Origin: Deltaproteobacteria bacterium
Lineage (GTDB): Bacteria > Myxococcota_A > UBA9042 > PHBI01
Length of the DNA: 64,000 bases
Direction of reading: 5' to 3'
Assembly (NCBI GenBank): GCA_020632715.1
Contig: JACKFA010000008.1
Span: 310,001-374,000, forward strand
The translations under genes were made by a program, and so were the position numbers. The notes beneath the pieces are model-generated. The model saw only the letters and a program-made list of their open reading frames with translations. It was not told the DNA's origin and ran no database searches. Within the stretch, counting starts at the first letter, position 1, and every line of letters starts with the position of its first letter. Of this stretch, positions 8,965 through 17,541 are shown in pieces.

Positions 8965-9060
8965 GGAGCAGTACCGTAACCGCTCACTCCGCCCGCCACC
9001 ACGCCCAGGCCCGGCGAAAAACTGGCTCCCCCCGGGGTTCCCGCCCACCATGCCCCCGTT

Positions 9061-9873
9061 GTGACGAGGACCGCGACCACCACGCTCCGCGCGAGCAGGA
9101 GCCGCCCCGCCGCCCGCCGATCGCGCGCCGCCGGCCGCGCCGACCGCCCGCTCCTCGAGCGCATCGCCCCCGCCTGGCTCGCCCGCTACTGGCACGCCAC
9201 GCGCGAAGCGGAGACCGTCGCCCTCGCGATCGCCCCCCTCGTCCTCGTCTATGGTGTCGGCCTCGCGCACGCCTCCGAGCACGCCCGCGCGGGCGTCGAC
9301 CTCGTCTCGGGCCAGCTCCTCCGCGTCCTCCCGGCGACCGGCTACCTCGCCCTCCAGATCGCCATCGCCGGCGGCCTCGTGCTCTTCGCCGCCGTCCGCT
9401 CGCGCGCGACGGCCTCGTTCCGCGAGCGCCTCGTCGTCTCGGGGCCGCTCGTCGGCGAGGCCATCGTCTACGGGCTCACCCTCGGCGGCGCCATCCTCTG
9501 GCTCTTCGATCGCCTAGCCGCCCTCGCCATCGCCCCCTCCCCCGTCCTCGACCGCACCGTCGCCGCCGCCGGCGCCGGCCTCTACGAGGAGCTCCTCTTC
9601 AGGCTCCTCCTCATCACCGTCCTCGTCGTGCTGGTCCGCCGCGCCTTCGACCTCCCGCGCTACGCCGTCATCGGCGGCGCCGTGGTGCTCTCGAGCCTCG
9701 TCTTCGCCGCCGCGCACCACCTCGCCGGCGAGCCCTTCGCCCTCTTCCCCTTCGCCTACCGCACCGTCGCCGGCGCCCTCTTCGCCGGGCTCTTCCTCTC
9801 GCGCGGCTTCGCGGTCGCCGCCTGGTCGCACGCCGCCTACGACTTCTACACGCTGACCCTCCTCGCGGGCTGA
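9061..9873 (+). CDS. CPBP-family intramembrane metalloprotease (possible myxosortase)
   Basis: This 270-residue multi-pass membrane protein carries all three CPBP (CAAX protease/bacteriocin-processing) motifs: EELLFR (176-181), FAAAHH (215-220) and WSHAAYD (255-261). The N-terminal 40 residues are basic and polar. The family includes Rce1-like proteases and, in Myxococcota, the myxosortases that process MYXO-CTERM tails. A gene with such a tail lies 2.7 kb away (12554-14179), with only the CLC gene between, which makes a myxosortase role attractive. That assignment is inference; the CPBP call is firm. The start is GTG with no good ribosome binding site. Confidence 0.85.
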   Translation: MTRTATTTLRASRSRPAARRSRAAGRADRPLLERIAPAWLARYWHATREAETVALAIAPLVLVYGVGLAHASEHARAGVDLVSGQLLRVLPATGYLALQIAIAGGLVLFAAVRSRATASFRERLVVSGPLVGEAIVYGLTLGGAILWLFDRLAALAIAPSPVLDRTVAAAGAGLYEELLFRLLLITVLVVLVRRAFDLPRYAVIGGAVVLSSLVFAAAHHLAGEPFALFPFAYRTVAGALFAGLFLSRGFAVAAWSHAAYDFYTLTLLAG

Positions 9874-9990
9874 CGCGTCGCCCGCGCCCGCGCGTCCTCG
9901 TTGACGCCGGGTCCCCGCCGCGCATACTCGTCGCCACGCGCGCTCTCTCCGGCGAGAGCGCGGTCGCGCGCGAGCGCCACCACGGGGACG

Positions 9991-12375
9991 ATGAAGGTCA
10001 ACCGCCCCAACCTGCCTTCCTGGATGGACGTCGTCGAGGCGCGCCGCATCGGCCGCCGCCTCGCCATCTACGGCGCGCTCGGCGCCGCCGTCGCGGTCGT
10101 CGCCGCCGCCTTCTCGTGGGCCGTCGACTTCGTCACCGCCGAGGTCTTCGAGCCGCTGACGGGCATCGCGCTCCACAGCACCGTCGTCTCCGACGGCGCC
10201 CACGCCCGGCTCCCCATCACGACCGTCCCGAGCGGCGGCCAGTGGCTCGTCCTCGTCCTCCCGGCCGCGGGCGGCCTGCTCGCCGGCCTCCTCATCGCCT
10301 ACTGGTCCCAGGAGGCCGCCGGCGGCGGCGTCAGCACCGTCATCGAGTCCTATCACCGCGGCGGCGGGCGCCTCCGCGAGCGCGTCCCCTTCGCGCGCTT
10401 CCTCGCCAGCACCATCACGATGGGGACCGGCGGCTCCGCCGGCAACGAGGGCCCGGTCGCCCAGATCGGCGCCGGCGTCGGCTCGCTCCTCGCCGGGCGC
10501 CTGAAGCTCGACGCCCAGGAGCGCCGCATCCTCATGATGACGGGCCTCGCCGCCGGCCTCGGCGCCGCCTTCCACGCGCCTCTCGCGGGCGCCCTCTTCG
10601 CCGCCGAGGTCCTCTACTCCGAGATGGAGTTCGAGCAGCAGGTCCTCGTCCCGGCCGTCCTCACGTCGACCATCGGCTACGGCGTCTACGGCATCATCAC
10701 CGGCTGGAGCCCCGAGGTCGCGTTCCCGCCGGCCGAGTTCAAGAGCATGGTCGAGCTCCTCCCCTACACGGTGCTCGCGCTCGCCGTGTCCATGGGGGTG
10801 CACCTCTTCATCCGCACGAACGACGTCGTGCGGAACGTGCTCGGCAAGAACCGACACCTCCCGCTGTGGCTCCGCCCGGCCGTCGGCGGGCTCTTCGTCG
10901 GCGCCATCGGCCTCTTCGTGCCGGCGCTCCTCGGCAAGGGCGTCGGCCTCGCGCAGGCGGCCATCGACGGCGGCATCGGCATCGGCGCGCTCCTCCTCCT
11001 CGCGGTCGGCAAGATGGTCACGACCGCGCTCACGACGGGATCCGGCGGCTCGGGCGGGACGCTCTGGCCGTCGCTCGTCATCGGCGGCGCCATCGGCGGC
11101 GCCGTGGGGCAGGCGACCGTCGCCCTCTTCCCGTCGCTGGGCGTGAACCCCGCGGCCTTCGTGCTCGTCGGCATGGCCGGCTTCTTCGCGGCCGCCTCGA
11201 ACATCACGATCAGCACGGTCTTCCTCGTCTGCGAGATCGCCGGCACCTACCGCCTCCTCGTCCCCGCCATCTGGGTCTGCGCCCTCGCCTGGATGCTCGC
11301 CCGCCGCGCGAGCCTCTTCACCTCGCAGGTCCCGACGCGCCTCGACGCCCCGCCCCAGGTCTCCGAGGTCATGGCCGCCGTCCTCCGGCGGATCCGCGTA
11401 CGCGACGCGATGCCGCACCGCGACCAGCCGCTCGTCGCCGTGAACCCGAACACGCCGCTCCGCGACCTCCTCGGCCACTTCGCGCGCTCCGAGCAGTCCG
11501 TCTTCCCCATCGTCTCGAGCGACGGGCGCCTCGTCGGCGTCGTCGACGGGCGCGATCTCCGGCGCCGCATCGGCGAGCACGACGGCATCAACAACCTCCT
11601 CATCGCCGAGGACTTCCTCTCCCCCGCCGTCACCATCGCCGCCGAGGCCACCCTCTACGACGCGATCGCCCGCATGTCCGCGAGCGGCTACACCGAGGAC
11701 CTCCTCGTCATCGACGACGACGAGCACCGCCGCCTCCTGGGTTCCCTGTCGCGCCGGCACATCATCACGACCTACTACCAGCGCGCGCTCGGCGAGACCG
11801 ACGACGCCCTCGCCATCGCGGGCGTCGCCCCGCCTCCCGCCGATGACGACGTCGGCGCCTTGCTCGCGGGCGCCCTACGCCGCGGCGGCGTGGTCTACGG
11901 CCTGCGGGCGCGCGACCGCGACGCCACCCTCCGCGCCCTCGTCGACCGCGCGCCGTGGGGCACCGCCGTCGACCCGAACCAGATCGCGACCGCGCTCATC
12001 CGCCGTGAGGGCCTCTCCTCGACCGCGCTCGGCGAGGGCATCGCCATCCCGCACCCGCCGCCCGGCGCCATCGGGCTCCCGAGGGAGCCGGTCGTCGTGC
12101 TCTCGACCCTCAAGCGGCCCGTCGCCTGGGGCGCGCCCGACGAGCGCCCGGTCGAGACGCTCGCGCTCCTCCTCTGCACGGACCACAAGCAGCACCTCGA
12201 GCTCCTCGCGGCGCTCGTGCGGGCGCTCAGGAACGACGACGTCAAGGCCGCGCTCAAGGTCGGCGCCGACCTCGACGAGCTCGTCCAGACCGTGCGCCGC
12301 GCCCTGCCCCGGCCCGTCGAGCCAGCGCGCGCCAAGCTCCTCACCCGCCCGGTGCTGAGCCGCTTCGACGACTAG
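9991..12375 (+). CDS. CLC-type chloride channel/antiporter fused to CBS pair and PTS EIIA (type 2) domain
   Basis: The protein has 794 residues. The CLC membrane part covers roughly residues 1-450, with GTGGSAGNEGP near 145 (gating glutamate present) and GSGGSGGTLWPS near 350. Two CBS motifs follow (IRVRDAM...VFPIVSSDGRLVGVV and DFLSPAVTI...LLVIDDDEHRRLLG). From about residue 620 to 785 lies a PTS_EIIA_2-type domain with GEGIAIPHP; its His688 is at the phosphorylatable position of PtsN/FruA EIIA. Such a fusion could tie anion transport to PTS phosphorylation and to nucleotide binding at CBS; this is inference. The start is the ATG at 9991 with GGGGACG before it. A TTG at 9901 would add a Pro/Arg-rich stretch with no support. 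Confidence 0.88.
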   Translation: MKVNRPNLPSWMDVVEARRIGRRLAIYGALGAAVAVVAAAFSWAVDFVTAEVFEPLTGIALHSTVVSDGAHARLPITTVPSGGQWLVLVLPAAGGLLAGLLIAYWSQEAAGGGVSTVIESYHRGGGRLRERVPFARFLASTITMGTGGSAGNEGPVAQIGAGVGSLLAGRLKLDAQERRILMMTGLAAGLGAAFHAPLAGALFAAEVLYSEMEFEQQVLVPAVLTSTIGYGVYGIITGWSPEVAFPPAEFKSMVELLPYTVLALAVSMGVHLFIRTNDVVRNVLGKNRHLPLWLRPAVGGLFVGAIGLFVPALLGKGVGLAQAAIDGGIGIGALLLLAVGKMVTTALTTGSGGSGGTLWPSLVIGGAIGGAVGQATVALFPSLGVNPAAFVLVGMAGFFAAASNITISTVFLVCEIAGTYRLLVPAIWVCALAWMLARRASLFTSQVPTRLDAPPQVSEVMAAVLRRIRVRDAMPHRDQPLVAVNPNTPLRDLLGHFARSEQSVFPIVSSDGRLVGVVDGRDLRRRIGEHDGINNLLIAEDFLSPAVTIAAEATLYDAIARMSASGYTEDLLVIDDDEHRRLLGSLSRRHIITTYYQRALGETDDALAIAGVAPPPADDDVGALLAGALRRGGVVYGLRARDRDATLRALVDRAPWGTAVDPNQIATALIRREGLSSTALGEGIAIPHPPPGAIGLPREPVVVLSTLKRPVAWGAPDERPVETLALLLCTDHKQHLELLAALVRALRNDDVKAALKVGADLDELVQTVRRALPRPVEPARAKLLTRPVLSRFDD

Positions 12376-12394
12376 CCGGTCGGGGCTAGACGGG

Positions 12395-12557
12395 CTAGCA
12401 GCGCTCGGGGAAATTCTCCCGTCGCCAGGCTTGCTCTTGTGGTCTCAGGCGGCTCCGCTCGTCGGTCACGTACCTCGGGTACGCTCCCGCCTCGCGTAGC
12501 CACCTGCGACCACGACGCCGCGCCTGGCTCGGTCCGAATTTCCCCGAGCGCTGCTAG
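12395..12557. repeat. 163-bp near-palindromic element with 22-bp perfect terminal inverted repeats
   Basis: The first 22 bases (12395-12416) are the exact reverse complement of the last 22 (12536-12557). The interior keeps pairing imperfectly: GCCAGGC, GTGGTC and CAGG-GGCT blocks recur in the opposite arm, and the centre is CGTACC-TC-GGGTACG. The element fills the gap between the convergent CLC and Cys-repeat genes, and its right arm supplies the TAG stop of the latter. Both ends read CTAG, so a TA target duplication of a MITE is possible. It could also act as a two-way terminator. No transposase is nearby. Confidence 0.75.
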
Positions 12558-14179
12558 AGCGTCGACGCGCGCCGCCGCCGCGACCGGAACGCGAGCGCCA
12601 CGGCCACACCGAGCCCGAGGAGCCAGGCGCCGCCGCCCGCGCCGCCACCGGCGCAGCCGGAGTCCTTGCTCTGGCCGCCCGCCGTGAAGCCCCCGTCGCC
12701 CAGCACACACTCGCCGGCGTACTGGTTCCAGACCTGGCCGGCCGGGCAGTCCTGCGGCGCCTGCACCTCGCCGCCGGTCGTGTCGGGCGGGTCGGTCGCC
12801 GTCGTGATGCACTGGAAGGTGTTCCCGTCGCAGGCCGTCCCGGGGCCGCAGTAGCCGCAGATCCGCCCGCACCCGTCGTCGCCGCACTGCCGCCCGACGC
12901 AGCTGCAGGCCCGCGGGACACAGGCGCCGTCGGTGCACTGCTGGTTCGACTCGCAGGTCCCGCAGCTCCCGCCGCAGCCGTCGTCGCCGCAGGTCTTCCC
13001 GTCGCAGCTCGCCGCGCACCCGGCGAGGCACTGCCCACCCTGGCACGTCGTCCCGACGCCGCAGGTGCCGCAGCTCCCGCCGCAGCCGTCGTCACCGCAG
13101 GTCTTGCCGCCGCAGCTCGGCGTGCACGGCGCGATGCACTGCCCGTCCTGGCAGGCCTCGCCCGCGCCACAGCTCCCACAGAGCCCGCCACAGCCGTCGC
13201 TCCCGCACTCCTTGCCGGTGCAGCTCGGCGTGCAGGACGCGGCGCACTGGAAGCTCGCGTTGCAGATCTGCCCGAGGGGGCAGCTCCCGCAGACGCCCCC
13301 GCAGCCGTCGTCGCCGCACGCCTTGCCGGCGCAGTTGGTCGTGCACCCGGCGACGCACTGCCCCGTGCTCACGTTGCAGGTCGCGCCGCCCGAGCACGTG
13401 CCGCACGTCCCGCCGCAGCCATCGGAGCCGCACTGCCGCCCCGAGCAGCTCGGCGTGCAGCTCGACACGCAGTTGCCGCTCGTGTTGCAGGTGAGCCCGG
13501 TCGCGCAGGTGCCGCACGTGCCGCCGCACCCGTCGGTGCCGCACTGCCGCCCCGTGCAGCTCGGGGTGCAGCTCGAAACGCACTGCCCGTTCGCGTTGCA
13601 GGTCGCCCCGCCCGTGCACGTCCCGCAGGAGCCGCCGCAGCCGTCGCTCCCGCAGACGCGGCCGCTACAGCTCGCGACGCAGCCACCGCCGCAGCTCCGC
13701 GGGAACTGGCCGGTCGGGTCCTGCGAGGCGCTCGGGCGGCAGTCGTAGTAGCCCTCGGACGCGAGCCACCCGCAGGTCGTCGACGGCGGCGGGCACGCGG
13801 TGCAGCCGCCGCAGTAGTCCTGCACCTCGGACACGCAGAACGAGTCCCAGCCCCAGTCCGGATCGCAGCAGAAGGGGTCGATGTCGCAGACGCACTGCGT
13901 CACGTCGGGATCGCAGGAGCCCGCGTTCAGCGAGGTCTGGCAGGGCGGGTTCTGCGCGATGGCGCCGTTGTCGGCGCACTCGATCTCGCAGAGCGTGCTG
14001 CCCTCGCACCAGCGCACGTTCGACTCCGTGGAGCAGCACCCCTCGAAGCCGAGGGTCGATCCGCTGCAGCTCCCGACGGCGACGCCGGAGCCCGTGCACT
14101 GCGCGTGCGCGTCGGAGGCGGCGGCCACGGTGACGGTCGCGAGCGCGGCGACGGCGAAAAGAAGACGCAGAGCGGGCAT
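12554..14179 (-). CDS. Secreted Cys-rich repeat protein with MYXO-CTERM-like sorting tail
   Basis: The protein has 541 residues with a signal peptide (LLFAVAALATVTVAAASDAHA) and an ATG preceded by GAGGAG. After a Cys-rich head of ~150 residues come eight copies of a ~45-residue repeat whose core is C-x3-C-(S/T/G)G(R/K)xCGxDGCGGxCGxC. A short region with QDCPAGQVWNQYAGECV follows. The tail DSGCAGGGAGGGAW, a hydrophobic helix and FRSRRRR match a MYXO-CTERM signal, which directs myxosortase-dependent surface anchoring in Myxococcota. The repeats are probably disulfide-stapled and extracellular. The frame is open upstream to 15019, but that part is antisense to the next gene and is rejected. Confidence 0.85.
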   Translation of the reverse strand: MPALRLLFAVAALATVTVAAASDAHAQCTGSGVAVGSCSGSTLGFEGCCSTESNVRWCEGSTLCEIECADNGAIAQNPPCQTSLNAGSCDPDVTQCVCDIDPFCCDPDWGWDSFCVSEVQDYCGGCTACPPPSTTCGWLASEGYYDCRPSASQDPTGQFPRSCGGGCVASCSGRVCGSDGCGGSCGTCTGGATCNANGQCVSSCTPSCTGRQCGTDGCGGTCGTCATGLTCNTSGNCVSSCTPSCSGRQCGSDGCGGTCGTCSGGATCNVSTGQCVAGCTTNCAGKACGDDGCGGVCGSCPLGQICNASFQCAASCTPSCTGKECGSDGCGGLCGSCGAGEACQDGQCIAPCTPSCGGKTCGDDGCGGSCGTCGVGTTCQGGQCLAGCAASCDGKTCGDDGCGGSCGTCESNQQCTDGACVPRACSCVGRQCGDDGCGRICGYCGPGTACDGNTFQCITTATDPPDTTGGEVQAPQDCPAGQVWNQYAGECVLGDGGFTAGGQSKDSGCAGGGAGGGAWLLGLGVAVALAFRSRRRRASTL

Positions 14180-14220
14180 CGACGGGCTCCTCGCGGGCGA
14201 TGGGTGCCGATGGGCACGGC

Positions 14221-14249
14221 ATTGTATGGGACCACCTGCCCGGAAGCAA
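14221..14249 (-). promoter_or_regulatory. Sigma-70-type promoter of the MYXO-CTERM-like gene
   Basis: On the minus strand TTGCTT (14249-14244) is followed after 17 bp by TACAAT (14226-14221). The -10 matches 5 of 6 and the spacing is ideal. The expected start is about 14214, 35 nt before the ATG. It lies in the ~200-bp divergent region shared with the GT51 gene. Confidence 0.55.
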
Positions 14250-14380
14250 AAGAGGAATCGTATCGCGGCGTCACGTCGATTACCGTGGACGCCGCGCGGC
14301 GGGCGCGGCGAAATAGCGGCGTCCCTTCGGCCGTTGCCCGACGCCCTCCGGACGATCTCTCGCGGAAATCGCACCACCCG

Positions 14381-17300
14381 ATGACCACCCACACCGAGTC
14401 CGTCCGCGCGCCCGGCCCCCGCGGCGCGCGCGCCATCGCCCCGCCACGGCGCCGCCGCTGGCTGCTCTGGCTCGCCGTCCTCGTCGGCCTCGGCGCGGCC
14501 CTCGCCCTCGGCGCCTCGGTGGCCGTCGTGGTCGCGCGCGACGCGATCTCCGAGAAGCTCCGCGCCGCGGGCGCCGATCGCGGGCTCGTCGTCACCCACG
14601 GCGCCATCGAGGTGCCGCTCGTCGGGCCGATCGCCGTCCGCGATCTCCGCGTCACCCGAGCCGACGGCGAGCTCCTCCTCGCGGCCGCGCGCGTCGAGAC
14701 GGACGTCACCTTCGTCGAGGCCGCGCTCGGGCGGCGCCGCCCGGGGACCGTGACGCTCGACGGGCTCGACGCGCATGTGGCCGTCGTCGACGGGAAGCTC
14801 GTCGGGCTCGAGGCCCCGGCGCCCTCGTCGGGCGGTGACGGCGGCGCCGCCGAGCCGATCGCCGTCGTCGTCCGCGACGGCCGCGTCAGCGTCGACGCGC
14901 GGCAGGGGGAGCGGATCGCCGAGCGCGTCGTGCTGACGGACCTCGGCGCGCGGCTCGAGCGCGACGCGGAGCGCCACCTCACGGCCGACGCGCAGGCCAC
15001 GCTCACGGCCGCCGGGCACAGCACACCGATGGCCATCACCTTGACCGCCGCGGGCGATCTGACCGTCGACTTCGCCGAGGGCGCGCAGATCGGCGTGTCG
15101 ACCCCCGACGGGCCCCTCTGGGTCGGCGTCCGTGGGGCGGCGCGTGCCCGCGGCGACGAGCTCGTCGAGCTCACGGGGCTCGCCGTCCGCCGCGGCGACG
15201 ACCAGGCGAGCGTCGGGAAGCTGACCGTCGAGGGCGGCGGCAGCGGGCTCGCGCCCGACCCGCGGGCCATCCGCCGCGTGAAGCTCGAGGACGTCGCCGT
15301 CGAGCGCCCCGCGGGGCGCGTCGTCGCCGGCAGCGCCACGATCACGCTCACGGCGGCGCCCGACGGGGAGCCGCTCGCCGAGCCGACCGAGGTCGCCGCG
15401 ACGGACGTCGGCGTCGAGTCGAACGACCGCCGCCTCCGCGGCACCTTCGCCGACGCGCGCGTCACGCTCACCGGCGCCTGGGCGGCCCTCCGCGAGGGCC
15501 GGCCCCTCGACGCGCTCGGCGCCGTCCGCTTCGGGCGCCCGCGCGTGAGCGCGACGGTCGCTCAGGACGCCGTCGCCGTCGCCGCCCCCGCCGGCGGCGA
15601 GGCGGCCGCTGACGCGAGCGCAGGCGGCGACACCGCCGGTATCGTCGCCCTCGTCGAGAAGCTGATGGGCGCGGCCAGCGCGACCGGCGCCGCGGCTGCG
15701 CCCGACGCGGGCGCCGAGGCCGAGGCCGGGACGAGCGGCGGCCGGGCGCGGCTAGCTCGGCTCCTCGCGCGCCTCCGCGCGTGGCAGGTGCAGGTCGCCG
15801 ACGGCGTCGTCGACGTCAAGGGCGACGACGGGACCCAGCTCCTCGCGCTCGACGGCCTGTCCCTCGCGACCCGCGACGCCGACGACGGCGGCCTCGAGCT
15901 CGAGGTGCGCGCGGCCGTCCTCCGGAACCGCGCGGAGACCGGCAAGGTCGACGTGACCGCCACCTTCGACGACGCGGCGCGCCTCGTGAAGGCGACGGGC
16001 ACGGTGAGCGGCAAGGACCTCGCCCACCAGCTCTCGCGCTTCACGCCGCACGTCGACGTCCAGCCCGACTCGGCCCTCGACCTCACGTTCGCCTACACGA
16101 GCCCGGACCCGGGCGACGACAAGGCCCCCTACCGCCTCGTCGGGAGCGCCAGGCTCTCGCAGTTCACCTTCGAGTACTGGCGCGTCGCGAAGACGCCCAT
16201 CACCGATCTCGACGCCCAGGTCGACTTCGAGCTCGCCGTGTACCGGAAGGATTACCGCGCGGTGCTCGCGCTCACCGATCTGCGCCTCGGCGAGGTGCAC
16301 CTCACCGGCGAGATCGACGTCACGAAGCGCCCGAAGGAGAAGCTCAAGCTCAAGACGCACCTCGCGATGGCCCGCCAGGACTGCGGCGCCGCCGCGCGCG
16401 CCATCCCGAAGGCGCTCATCCCGCGCCTCTCGACGCTGCGGCTCAGCGGCACGATGGCGTTCGACGCGCGCCTGACCGTCGACCTCGCGGATCCCTACGG
16501 GCTCGAGCTCAAGGTGACCGGCGACCTCGAGCGCTGCGAGGCCCTCTCGCTCGGCCCCGGCATCGACCTCGAGGCGCTCAAGGGCCCGTTCGTGCACGTC
16601 CCCGTCGAGCCCGAGCGCGGTCGCCTCGACAACATCCGCGTCGGGCGCGGCACGCGCGAGTGGGTCGACGGGCGGGACCTCCCGGAGCTCGTCCCGACCC
16701 TCGCCTGGATCACCGAGGACCGGCGCTACTACGACCACGGCGGCGTCCGCTGGGATCTCGTCGCGCGCGCGATGAAGATGGATCTCGAGCACGAGCGCTT
16801 CATCTACGGCGGCAGCACCATCACGCAGCAGCTCGTGAAGAACCTCTACCTCGACCGCGGGAAGAGCCTCGCGCGGAAGCTCGAGGAGGCGTTCATCGCG
16901 TGGCAGATGGAGCGCGTGCTCTCGAAGGAGGAGATCCTCACGATCTACGTGAACGTCATCGAGTACGGGCCCGACATCTACGGCGTGAAGCAGGCCGCGC
17001 GCTTCTACTTCGGCAAGAAGGTCAAGGAGCTCACGCCCCTCGAGGTCGCCTTCATCATGGGCCTCAAGCCCTACCCTGGGCAGGGCTACAAGCAGTGGCT
17101 CACCGGCACGGTCAACGTCTGGTGGGAGAAGCGCCTCGGCCACGTGCTCGGCATGCTCGCGAGCCGGACGACCGGCTTCATCACGAAGGAGGAGGTCGAC
17201 GCGCTCGCCCCCTTCCACCCGCGCTTCCGCCTGCCCGACGAGCCCATGGACGTCGGCTCGCGCCGCGTGAAGGCCGGCGAGGACGGCCCCGCCAACGCGC

Positions 17301-17425
17301 GCGATCGCGCGGCGAGCGAGCGCCCCGCCGCCGACGATCGCGACGACGCCGGCCTCCCCGCCCCGGATGACGACGGCGACGGCGGCGCCGCCTGGGAGCC
17401 CTGGGGGCCGGGCCACGATCCCTGA
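14381..17425 (+). CDS. GT51 peptidoglycan glycosyltransferase with large AsmA-like N-terminal region
   Basis: The protein has 1014 residues. An N-terminal membrane anchor (WLLWLAVLVGLGAALALGASVAVVV) is followed by ~700 residues of beta-rich sequence of AsmA/DUF-type character (LVVTHGAIEVPLVGPIAVRDLRV...). The C-terminal ~230 residues are a complete GT51 transglycosylase: ITEDRRYYDHGG with catalytic Glu779, GGSTITQQLVKNLY, KLEEAFIAWQMER and EILTIYVNVIEYG. No transpeptidase domain follows, as in monofunctional MtgA, but MtgA is only ~240 residues. The family reaction is polymerisation of lipid II in the periplasm. The C-terminus is Asp/Ala-rich and probably disordered. A 7-bp GC hairpin (17431-17447) follows. 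Confidence 0.85.
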   Translation: MTTHTESVRAPGPRGARAIAPPRRRRWLLWLAVLVGLGAALALGASVAVVVARDAISEKLRAAGADRGLVVTHGAIEVPLVGPIAVRDLRVTRADGELLLAAARVETDVTFVEAALGRRRPGTVTLDGLDAHVAVVDGKLVGLEAPAPSSGGDGGAAEPIAVVVRDGRVSVDARQGERIAERVVLTDLGARLERDAERHLTADAQATLTAAGHSTPMAITLTAAGDLTVDFAEGAQIGVSTPDGPLWVGVRGAARARGDELVELTGLAVRRGDDQASVGKLTVEGGGSGLAPDPRAIRRVKLEDVAVERPAGRVVAGSATITLTAAPDGEPLAEPTEVAATDVGVESNDRRLRGTFADARVTLTGAWAALREGRPLDALGAVRFGRPRVSATVAQDAVAVAAPAGGEAAADASAGGDTAGIVALVEKLMGAASATGAAAAPDAGAEAEAGTSGGRARLARLLARLRAWQVQVADGVVDVKGDDGTQLLALDGLSLATRDADDGGLELEVRAAVLRNRAETGKVDVTATFDDAARLVKATGTVSGKDLAHQLSRFTPHVDVQPDSALDLTFAYTSPDPGDDKAPYRLVGSARLSQFTFEYWRVAKTPITDLDAQVDFELAVYRKDYRAVLALTDLRLGEVHLTGEIDVTKRPKEKLKLKTHLAMARQDCGAAARAIPKALIPRLSTLRLSGTMAFDARLTVDLADPYGLELKVTGDLERCEALSLGPGIDLEALKGPFVHVPVEPERGRLDNIRVGRGTREWVDGRDLPELVPTLAWITEDRRYYDHGGVRWDLVARAMKMDLEHERFIYGGSTITQQLVKNLYLDRGKSLARKLEEAFIAWQMERVLSKEEILTIYVNVIEYGPDIYGVKQAARFYFGKKVKELTPLEVAFIMGLKPYPGQGYKQWLTGTVNVWWEKRLGHVLGMLASRTTGFITKEEVDALAPFHPRFRLPDEPMDVGSRRVKAGEDGPANARDRAASERPAADDRDDAGLPAPDDDGDGGAAWEPWGPGHDP

Positions 17426-17541
17426 GGTCGCCGCGCGGTCCGCGCGGATGAGGCGGCGGTCGGACGCGGCGGGTGGATCGGGGCGGCGAAACGCCCGATA
17501 CTGCCCGTCTCGAGCACCCGGGACCGAGAGAGCCCCTGACG

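Noticed and set aside
9901..9990. TTG start for the CLC fusion at 9901
   Set aside because: The added 30 residues are Pro/Arg/Ser-rich with no ribosome binding site; the ATG at 9991 has GGGGACG.
14180..15019. Upstream extension of the MYXO-CTERM-like gene
   Set aside because: It is antisense to the GT51 gene, and a signal peptide plus ribosome binding site mark the start at 14179.
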